Below are positions 56,953 through 64,000 of a stretch of DNA of 64,000 bases, one piece after another. The position numbers and the translations under genes were made by a program. The stretch is from the NCBI RefSeq assembly GCF_918698155.1, contig NZ_CAKKLX010000004.1, positions 1 to 64,000 of the forward strand, in the 5' to 3' direction. This stretch comes from Roseomonas sp. CECT 9278 (lineage in GTDB: Bacteria; Pseudomonadota; Alphaproteobacteria; Acetobacterales; Acetobacteraceae). The notes under the pieces were generated by a model. It ran no database searches and was not told the DNA's origin. It worked only from the letters and a program-made list of their open reading frames with translations. Positions within the stretch are counted from its first letter, which is position 1. Each line of letters begins with the position of its first letter.

Positions 56953-57312
56953 TCACCGGCGCCGCGCCGGCCTGCGCTTCGCCGCGACGCGCCGTGCCGC
57001 GCCCAACGCCGACCTTGCCCAGGCGAGCAGCCCCTCCGGATCGTCCATCAGCCGCTCAGGCGCTTGCCAGAAGGCAAGGTCGATGCGTGCGCCGTTCTTC
57101 TCGTAGCTGAGCGGGGGCCGGCTTGCGGCCTCGTGGAACGCCTCGCGATTGTCGTCATCGACCCGCAGGTACAACAGGTCGTCGCTGACCAGGCCGAACA
57201 TCACGCCGTCGCAGAAGATGCCGGCCTTGCCGAACATCCGCCGCAGGGTGACGTGGCCAAGGGGCGCGAGCTCCTCGCACAGGAAGGCGGCGAAGCTGTC
57301 GGTGGTGGGCAT
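56953..57312 (-). CDS. TfoX/Sxy N-terminal domain protein
   Basis: 119 aa. The TfoX N-domain core is visible: VTLRRMFGKAGIFCDGVMFGLV followed in the same domain by DDLLYLRVDD and a PPLSYEK-type motif. The C-terminus is Arg/Ala-rich. Full TfoX proteins regulate competence, but stand-alone N-domain proteins are widespread and of unknown role. It lies between two tRNA genes on the same strand. Confidence 0.85.
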   Translation of the reverse strand: MPTTDSFAAFLCEELAPLGHVTLRRMFGKAGIFCDGVMFGLVSDDLLYLRVDDDNREAFHEAASRPPLSYEKNGARIDLAFWQAPERLMDDPEGLLAWARSALGAARRVAAKRRPARRR

Positions 57313-57386
57313 GGCGGATCGGGCGTGGGTTGCACGGTGGGTGGGCCGCGGGTCGCGTCACTTCCCCCGGGGGGGCCTGGGATGAA

Positions 57387-57459
57387 TGGGCGCTGACGGG
57401 ATCGAACCGCCGACATCCTGCGTGTAAAGCAGGCGCTCTACCAGCTGAGCTAAGCGCCC
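57387..57459 (-). tRNA. tRNA-Val (TAC)
   Basis: The minus strand gives acceptor GGGCGCT/AGCGCCC, D-arm GCTCAGCTGGTAGAGC, anticodon stem CCTGC/GCAGG with loop TTTACAC (anticodon TAC), and T-arm with GGTTCGATCC. The discriminator is A. Unlike the neighbouring tRNA-Asp, CCA is not encoded, so the 3' end must be added by the CCA enzyme. Confidence 0.97.
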
Positions 57460-57524
57460 CCTGAGCCCCTGACCTACCGCAGAAGCGGCGTGCCGCGCGA
57501 GGCCCGATTCGCACGCGCCGAAAA

Positions 57525-57559
57525 CACGAAGGGCCGGCCCTTGCGGACCGGCCCTCGTG
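57525..57559 (-). terminator. rho-independent terminator of hupB
   Basis: Arms CACG-A-AGGGCCGG and CCGGCCCT-CGTG pair over 12 bases with one bulge. On the minus strand the stem is followed by TTTT. It lies 23 nt after the hupB stop. Confidence 0.85.
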
Positions 57560-57581
57560 AAGGCTGCCCTGGTCGGCAGGA

Positions 57582-57857
57582 TCAGTTCACGGCGTCCTTC
57601 AGGCCCTTGCCGGCCTTGAAGCGCACGGTCGTGCTGGCGGGGATCTTGATCTCCTCGCCGGTGCGCGGGTTGCGGCCCTTGCCGGCCTTGCGCTTGGACG
57701 TGGAGAAGGTGCCGAAGCCGACCAGGCGAACCTCGCCGCCCTTCTTCGAAAGCGCCTTCTCGATCGCGTCGAACACCGCGTCCACGACGTCGCCCGACTT
57801 GGCCTTGGGCAGATCGGTCGCCTCGGCGACGGCGGCGATGAGGTCCTGCTTGTTCAC
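57582..57857 (-). CDS. hupB: DNA-binding protein HU
   Basis: 91 aa, standard HU length. It starts [17 protein letters not shown], then [21 protein letters not shown] with the DNA-bending arm and the conserved Pro in EIKIPAST. The GTG start has GGAGG 9 nt upstream. HU compacts and bends DNA. It follows lon on the same strand but has its own promoter and terminator. Confidence 0.97.
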   Translation of the reverse strand: MNKQDLIAAVAEATDLPKAKSGDVVDAVFDAIEKALSKKGGEVRLVGFGTFSTSKRKAGKGRNPRTGEEIKIPASTTVRFKAGKGLKDAVN

Positions 57858-57922
57858 TGGTGAATCCCTCCTTGGGTGGCGCGGATGACGGGCCGCCGAT
57901 TCGGCCAGCCGTGTCGGCGCGG

Positions 57923-57952
57923 AGAGTAGGAGCGCCGATTTCGCAGCGTCAA
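57923..57952 (-). promoter_or_regulatory. sigma-70 promoter of hupB
   Basis: On the minus strand TTGACG (57952-57947) and TACTCT (57928-57923) are 18 bases apart. This places the start of transcription about 58 nt before the hupB GTG, with the GGAGG ribosome-binding site downstream. Confidence 0.6.
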
Positions 57953-58039
57953 CGACGGACCGCCCGATTCGCCGCGGAAATCCGCCATTCGTGGCGGGTG
58001 ATGCGGCAAAACTGCAACGCCCCCCTGGGTTTTCCACAG

Positions 58040-58076
58040 AAAACCCCGGCGAAGCCGCGCTCCGCCGGGGTTTTTT
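58040..58076 (-). terminator. terminator downstream of lon (bidirectional form)
   Basis: AAAACCCCGGCG and CGCCGGGGTTTT are perfect complements around an 11-base loop. Read from lon (minus strand) the stem ends in TTTT; read on the plus strand it ends in six T. It separates lon from the hupB promoter. Confidence 0.85.
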
Positions 58077-58196
58077 CATGCTTCGCCACGACGCTTCAGC
58101 GCGATCCGATGGCGCCAGGACGTGCCCGCCGCCGGCCGACCCTCGCGGGCACCGGAAGCCTGCGTGGCGAGGGTCGCGTCCAGCGCCCCTCGCCGC

Positions 58197-60602
58197 TCAG
58201 TGCGGCAGCACCGTCCCCACGCTGCCCTGCTCCGGCCCGCGCGGCGCCGGGGTTTCCTCCGGCTCCTCCCAGGTGATCGGTTCGGGCTTCTTCACCAGGG
58301 CACGCTGGATCACCTCGTCGACGTGGGACACCACGACGAGTTCGAGGTTCTTCTTCACGTTGTCCGGGATCTCGGCCAGGTCCTTCTCGTTATCCTTCGG
58401 GATGAACACGGTCTTGATGCCCGCGCGCAGCGCGGCCAGCAGCTTCTCCTTCAAGCCGCCGATCGGCAGCACGCGCCCGCGCAGCGTGATCTCGCCGGTC
58501 ATGGCGATGTCGCGGCGCACCGGGATGCCCGTGAGCACCGAGACGATCGACGTCGCCATCGCGATGCCCGCCGAGGGGCCATCCTTCGGCGTCGCACCCT
58601 CGGGCACGTGCACATGGATGTCGCGCTTCTCGAACATCGTCGGCTTCAGGCCGAAGGTCGTCGAGCGCGACCGCACATAGGACATCGCCGCCGAGACGCT
58701 CTCCTGCATGACGTCGCCGAGCTTGCCGGTGGTCTTGACCGTGCCCTTGCCGGGCACCACGACCGACTCGATGGTCAGGATCTCGCCGCCCACCTCGGTC
58801 CAGGCCAGGCCGGTGACGACACCGACCATGTCCTCGGCCTCGGCCTCGCCGTAGCGGAACTTCCGCACGCCGGCGAATTTCTCGAGGTTGCGCGCGGTGA
58901 TCGCGACCTTCTTCGACTTCTTGGAGACGATCTCCTTGACCGCCTTGCGCGCCAGGCCCGCGATCTCGCGTTCCAGGTTCCGCACGCCGGCCTCGCGCGT
59001 GTAGTAGCGCACCAGGTCGCGGATCGCTTCTTCCGACAGGCTCCATTCGCCCGCCTTCAGGCCATTCGCCTCGCTGACCTTCTTCATCAGGTGGCGCTTG
59101 GCGATCTCGATCTTCTCATCCTCGGTGTAGCCGGGGATGCGGATGATCTCCATGCGATCCAGCAGCGGCTGCGGCATGCGGAGCGAGTTCGCGGTGGTCA
59201 CGAACATCACGTCCGACAGGTCGTAGTCCACTTCCAGGTAGTGGTCCGCGAAGGTGCTGTTCTGCTCCGGGTCCAGCACCTCCAGCAGCGCGCTGGACGG
59301 GTCGCCGCGCCAATCGGCCCCGAGCTTGTCGATCTCATCCAGCAGGAAGAGCGGGTTCGACGTCTTCGCCTTCTTCATGCCCTGGATGACCTTGCCCGGC
59401 ATCGAGCCGATATAGGTCCGGCGATGGCCGCGCACCTCGGCCTCGTCGCGCACGCCACCCAGCGACATGCGCACGAAGTTGCGCCCGGTCGCCTTCGCGA
59501 TCGACTTGCCGAGCGAGGTCTTGCCCACGCCGGGCGGCCCCACCAGGCACAGGATCGGGCCGCGGATCTTCGGGCTGCGGCTCTGCACCGCCAGGTACTC
59601 GATGATGCGTTCCTTGACCTTCTCGAGCCCGTAGTGGTCGGCGTCGAGCACCGCCTCGGCCGCGATCACGTCGTTGCGCACCTTGGAGCGCTTCTTCCAC
59701 GGGATCGACAGCATCCAGTCGAGGTAGTTGCGCACCACCGTCGCCTCGGCGGACATGGGCGACATCGTGCGGAGCTTCTTCAGCTCCTGCAGCGCCTTCT
59801 CGCGCGCTTCCTTCGACAGCTTCGTCGCCTTGATGCGGGCTTCCAGCTCGGCCGCCTCGTCCTTGCCGTCCTCGCCCTCGCCCAGCTCCTTCTGGATCGC
59901 CTTGAGCTGCTCGTTCAGGTAGTACTCGCGCTGCGTCTTCTCCATCTGCCGCTTCACGCGGTTGCGGATGCGCTTCTCCACCTGCAGCACGCCGATCTCG
60001 CCCTCCATATGGGCGAAGACGCGCTCGAGCCGCGCCGTCACGGACGGCGTCTCCAGCAGTTCCTGCTTCTCGGGGATCTTGAGACCCAGATGCGAGGCGA
60101 CGGTATCGGCGAGCTTCGCCGGTTCCTCGATCTGGTTGATCGAGACCAGCACCTCAGGCGCGATCTTCTTGTTCAGCTTGATGTACTGCTCGAACTGCGA
60201 GACCACCGTGCGCGCCAGCGCCTCGGCCTCGCGGGGTTCCGCCGTGGTTTCCTCGACCACCTCGGCGAAGGCCTCGAAGTAGTTCGCGGTCTCCTTGAAG
60301 GCGGCGATCTTCGCGCGGCGGCCGCCCTCGACCAGCACCTTCACCGTGCCGTCAGGCAGCTTCAGCAGCTGCAGCACCGTGGACACCGTGCCAACCTGGT
60401 ACAGGTCATCGGCGCCCGGATCGTCCTGCGCGGCGTTCTTCTGCGCGACAAGCAGGATCTGCTTGTCCTCCTTCATCACCGCTTCCAGCGCACGCACCGA
60501 CTTCTCGCGGCCGACGAACAGCGGGACGATCATGTGCGGGAACACCACGATGTCCCGCAGGGGGAGCACCGGAAGCAATTCGCCGCGGATGGTATCCGTC
60601 AT
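58197..60602 (-). CDS. lon: ATP-dependent protease Lon
   Basis: 801 aa. An N-terminal substrate-binding LAN domain ([20 protein letters not shown]), a long coiled-coil region, an AAA+ module (Walker [11 protein letters not shown], Walker [11 protein letters not shown]) and a protease domain with the catalytic Ser in [11 protein letters not shown] and Lys in GGLKEK are all present. It degrades misfolded and regulatory proteins. It sits after clpX with a candidate heat-shock promoter between them. Confidence 0.98.
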   Translation of the reverse strand: MTDTIRGELLPVLPLRDIVVFPHMIVPLFVGREKSVRALEAVMKEDKQILLVAQKNAAQDDPGADDLYQVGTVSTVLQLLKLPDGTVKVLVEGGRRAKIAAFKETANYFEAFAEVVEETTAEPREAEALARTVVSQFEQYIKLNKKIAPEVLVSINQIEEPAKLADTVASHLGLKIPEKQELLETPSVTARLERVFAHMEGEIGVLQVEKRIRNRVKRQMEKTQREYYLNEQLKAIQKELGEGEDGKDEAAELEARIKATKLSKEAREKALQELKKLRTMSPMSAEATVVRNYLDWMLSIPWKKRSKVRNDVIAAEAVLDADHYGLEKVKERIIEYLAVQSRSPKIRGPILCLVGPPGVGKTSLGKSIAKATGRNFVRMSLGGVRDEAEVRGHRRTYIGSMPGKVIQGMKKAKTSNPLFLLDEIDKLGADWRGDPSSALLEVLDPEQNSTFADHYLEVDYDLSDVMFVTTANSLRMPQPLLDRMEIIRIPGYTEDEKIEIAKRHLMKKVSEANGLKAGEWSLSEEAIRDLVRYYTREAGVRNLEREIAGLARKAVKEIVSKKSKKVAITARNLEKFAGVRKFRYGEAEAEDMVGVVTGLAWTEVGGEILTIESVVVPGKGTVKTTGKLGDVMQESVSAAMSYVRSRSTTFGLKPTMFEKRDIHVHVPEGATPKDGPSAGIAMATSIVSVLTGIPVRRDIAMTGEITLRGRVLPIGGLKEKLLAALRAGIKTVFIPKDNEKDLAEIPDNVKKNLELVVVSHVDEVIQRALVKKPEPITWEEPEETPAPRGPEQGSVGTVLPH

Positions 60603-60675
60603 GTGACCTCACAGGGACAGTCGGCGCCCCGCCCGCCCAAAAGCGGCACAGGGGAGGCGCCACGGTTATGCCGGG

Positions 60676-60704
60676 ATGTGGGACCCGGGCGGCGCCCGCT
60701 CAAG
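60676..60704 (-). promoter_or_regulatory. candidate heat-shock (sigma-32 type) promoter of lon
   Basis: On the minus strand CTTGAG and CCCACAT are 16 bases apart, resembling sigma-32 promoters, with a transcription start about 65 nt before lon. The -35 overlaps a perfect 12-base palindrome (60700-60711). The match is partial. Confidence 0.35.
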
Positions 60705-60711
60705 ATCTTGA

Positions 60712-60737
60712 CAGGGCGCCCCCCGCGGGACGCCCTG
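60712..60737 (-). terminator. stem-loop after clpX
   Basis: CAGGGCG and CGCCCTG pair around a 12-base loop, 8 nt beyond the clpX stop. The following bases (TCAAGATCTTGA) are not a U-tract, so termination would be weak or incomplete. Confidence 0.4.
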
Positions 60738-60744
60738 CCGCGGC

Positions 60745-62001
<1,257 letters not shown>

Positions 62002-62078
62002 GCCGTCTCCGTGTTCCCCGCACGTGCGGGAAACTGCAACAGGACTGTAGCCCCCGGCCCCGCCGGGGGAAAGTGAAA

Positions 62079-62105
62079 GCCGCCCCGATGCCAGGCCGGG
62101 GCGGC
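62079..62105 (-). terminator. hairpin between clpP and clpX
   Basis: Nine-base perfect arms GCCGCCCCG and CGGGGCGGC flank a nine-base loop; on the minus strand TTTC follows. With so short a U-tract it probably gives partial termination, letting some transcripts reach clpX. Confidence 0.5.
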
Positions 62106-62113
62106 CAGGCGCA

Positions 62114-62764
62114 TCACGCCTTCGTGGGTTCGGCCGAGGCCGGTATCGGGCGTTCCTCGACCACATGGTCCACCAGGCCGAAGTCGCGGGCCTCCTCGGC
62201 GGACATGTAGCTGTCGCGGTCGAGCTTGCGCTCGATGGCCTCGATCGGCTGGCCGGTGTGCTTGACGTAAATCTCGTTCAGCCGCTGGCGCAGCTTCAGG
62301 ATCTCGCGCGCCTGGATCTCGATGTCGGTCGCCTGGCCCTGCGCCCCGCCCGAGGGCTGGTGCACCATGATCCGGCTGTTGGGCAGCGCATAGCGCTTGG
62401 CCTTGGCCCCGGCGCACAGCAGCAGCGAGCCCATCGACGCCGCCTGCCCGATGCACACCGTGCTGACCGGCGATCGGATGTACTGCATGGTGTCGTACAT
62501 CGCGAGACCGGCCGAAACCACGCCGCCCGGAGAATTGATGTAGAAGGCGATGTCCTTGGACGGGTTCTCGGACTCGAGGAACAGCAGCTGCGCGCAGATC
62601 AGCGACGAGACCTGGTCGAAGACCGGCCCGGTCAGGAAGATGATGCGTTCCTTCAGCAGGCGCGAATAGATGTCGAAGGCGCGCTCGCCCCGGGCGGTCT
62701 GCTCGATGACCATCGGCACCAGGGTGTTGTTGTAGACTTCGACCGGGTCACGATCCCTGATCAT
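62114..62764 (-). CDS. clpP: ATP-dependent Clp protease proteolytic subunit
   Basis: 216 aa. The catalytic triad is readable as S110 ([11 protein letters not shown]), H135 (MVHQPSGG) and an Asp in [13 protein letters not shown]. The N-terminal [21 protein letters not shown] is typical. ATG 62764 is preferred: AAAGGA lies 7 nt before it and the longer open frame reads as noncoding. Confidence 0.98.
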   Translation of the reverse strand: MIRDRDPVEVYNNTLVPMVIEQTARGERAFDIYSRLLKERIIFLTGPVFDQVSSLICAQLLFLESENPSKDIAFYINSPGGVVSAGLAMYDTMQYIRSPVSTVCIGQAASMGSLLLCAGAKAKRYALPNSRIMVHQPSGGAQGQATDIEIQAREILKLRQRLNEIYVKHTGQPIEAIERKLDRDSYMSAEEARDFGLVDHVVEERPIPASAEPTKA

Positions 62765-62878
62765 GGAAATGTCCTTTCGTGGCGGCGGCGGCGAATCAGC
62801 CCCGCCCGCTTCATGGCGAATGTGGGGCATCCCCCGCGGTCGCGAAAGCCCCGCCACCTGATCGTTCCGAAACCGCCC

Positions 62879-63673
62879 TCAGGCCGGGATATGCAGCACC
62901 ATCCCGTCATGCCCGGGCTCGACCCCCGCCGGCAGGTTGGCCAGCAGCCATCCGTGGTCGAGGTCGGGGCCCATATGCGTGAGCACGGTGCGCCGCGGCT
63001 TGAGGATATCGACCCATTCCAGCACCTGGTCGAGGTTCGCATGCACCTTGTGGGGGCGCCGCTGGAAGCATCCCACCACCCAGGTATCCAGGCCGTGAAG
63101 GCGCGCGAGGCTTTCTGCGGGCAGGCGCACCAGGTCGGTCGAATAGGCGAAGCGCCCGATCCGCAGGCCCAGCGTGTCCATCACGGCATGGTCCTGACGA
63201 AAGGTCGCGACGCTGTGCCCGGCCATCTCCACCGTGTCGCCGGGGGCGAGCCAGACCGGTTCGATCGCCGGGCGGAAGAAATGCGGCGGGGTCGCCGGCA
63301 GGAAGGCGTAGTCGAAGCGCTGGCGGAGGATCGACAGCGTCCGTTCCATGCCGAAGGCCTCGATCGGGCGGCCGACCAGCCGGTTCAGGATGCGGATCTC
63401 GTCCAGCCCCATCACGTGGTCGGCATGGTCGTGGGTGTAGAGGACGGCATCCACCGCCGGCACCCCGCAGGCGAGCATCTGGCCGCGCAGGTCCGGCCCC
63501 GTATCGACCAGCAACCGCCCGGCACCGGCGCGCTCGACGATGATCGACGACCGCGTGCGGCGGTTCCGCGGGTCGGCTGGATCGCATTCGCCCCACCAGC
63601 CGCGGCCATCGGCACCGCCGATCTGCGGTACGCCGCCCGACGCCCCGCAGCCGAGAAGAGTGACGTTCAGCAA
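62879..63673 (-). CDS. metallo-beta-lactamase-fold hydrolase (PhnP-like)
   Basis: 264 aa. The zinc motif is HDHADH (81-86), preceded by VDTGPDLRGQM and followed by a later FRQDH and THMGPDLDHG. The N-terminus LLGCGASGGVPQIGG is shared with PhnP/PqqB-type phosphodiesterases. A cyclic-phosphate or similar phosphoester substrate is likely. It stands directly after tatD, a common pairing in alphaproteobacteria. Confidence 0.88.
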   Translation of the reverse strand: MLNVTLLGCGASGGVPQIGGADGRGWWGECDPADPRNRRTRSSIIVERAGAGRLLVDTGPDLRGQMLACGVPAVDAVLYTHDHADHVMGLDEIRILNRLVGRPIEAFGMERTLSILRQRFDYAFLPATPPHFFRPAIEPVWLAPGDTVEMAGHSVATFRQDHAVMDTLGLRIGRFAYSTDLVRLPAESLARLHGLDTWVVGCFQRRPHKVHANLDQVLEWVDILKPRRTVLTHMGPDLDHGWLLANLPAGVEPGHDGMVLHIPA

Positions 63674-63677
63674 GTGC

Positions 63678-64000
63678 CTAGGCCGCTTTCCTGAACAGGC
63701 GATGGAAGTTGGTGGTGGTCAGCGCCGCGACCTCCTCCGGCGACAGGCCACGGACCTCGCCGAGCACCTTCGCGGTATGCGCAACCATGGCCGGTTCGCA
63801 CCTCTTGCCACGAAAGGGCACGGGCGCGAGGTAGGGCGAATCGGTCTCCAGCAGCAGGCGATCGGCTGGAAGGTCGGCGGCGATCTCCCTGAATTCCTGG
63901 GATTTTGGGAAGGTAAGAATGCCGGAGAAGGAGACATAGCCGCCCATCTCGACCGACTGCTCGGCCAGCGCGCGGCCGCTGCTGAAGCAGTGCAGCAGGA
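63678..64000 (-). CDS. tatD: TatD family deoxyribonuclease (partial, C-terminal part)
   Basis: The last 107 codons are present; the 5' end lies beyond the window. Visible features are LLHCFSSG at the edge, GGYVSFSGILTFPKS, the metal-binding LLLETDSPYLAPVP and the ending ALTTTNFHRLF. TatD hydrolases are metal-dependent nucleases. The stop lies 4 nt before the start of the metallo-beta-lactamase-fold gene, so they are co-transcribed. Confidence 0.95.
   Translation of the reverse strand, partial: LLHCFSSGRALAEQSVEMGGYVSFSGILTFPKSQEFREIAADLPADRLLLETDSPYLAPVPFRGKRCEPAMVAHTAKVLGEVRGLSPEEVAALTTTNFHRLFRKAA

Overview
The window is high-GC, gene-dense alphaproteobacterial chromosome. Four gene neighbourhoods point to Rhodospirillales, most likely an Acetobacteraceae relative of Roseomonas: dusB(nifR3)-ntrB-ntrC-ntrY-ntrX-dat-hfq-hflX; the 14-gene nuo operon running into birA-coaX-rnj-proS-lol-dnaE; clpP-clpX-lon-hupB; and an alphaproteobacterial Hint/RTX protein. 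No 16S gene is present, so the family-level placement is inference.

Layout. 1-5.6 kb: tail of an upstream gene, an SCP-x type thiolase, a Hint/RTX protein and two cyclic-di-GMP genes (GGDEF-EAL, and a convergent HD-GYP) separated by an 80-bp-period direct repeat. 5.7-7.3 kb: ispDF and a DoxX membrane protein on the minus strand. 7.4-19.9 kb: a plus-strand run with many 4-nt stop/start overlaps, carrying tRNA dihydrouridine synthase, the NtrBC and NtrYX two-component systems, a D-amino-acid-type aminotransferase, a SnoaL-like protein, a HAD phosphatase, Hfq, HflX, an inositol-monophosphatase-family enzyme and GreB. 20-28.4 kb: accessory genes (two exported unknowns, an exported trypsin-like protease with a duplicated N-terminal domain, pirin, MazG, and a molybdopterin oxidoreductase coupled to an amidase).

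28.7-56.6 kb, minus strand, in transcription order: nuoA to nuoN, birA, coaX, rnj, a DUF1467 protein, a terminator, proS, two LolC/E-type permeases, lolD, a 27-bp tandem array, a SPINDLY-type TPR glycosyltransferase and dnaE. Complex I, cofactor enzymes, RNase J, lipoprotein export and the replicative polymerase therefore lie in one long co-directional block. 56.8-64 kb: tRNA-Asp, a TfoX-like protein, tRNA-Val, hupB, lon, clpX, clpP, a metallo-beta-lactamase-fold hydrolase and the C-terminal part of tatD.

Most of the window is conserved housekeeping DNA and I see no phage, transposon, CRISPR array or defence island. The unusual signals are small: an hflX gene whose best start is a non-standard ACG codon; two tandem-repeat relays of mini-ORFs at gene junctions (in front of the GGDEF-EAL and HAD genes); a 27-bp minisatellite running into the lolD stop codon; a possibly leaderless dusB; two stacked hairpins ahead of proS; and an isolated AT-rich element between the convergent amidase and dnaE genes.
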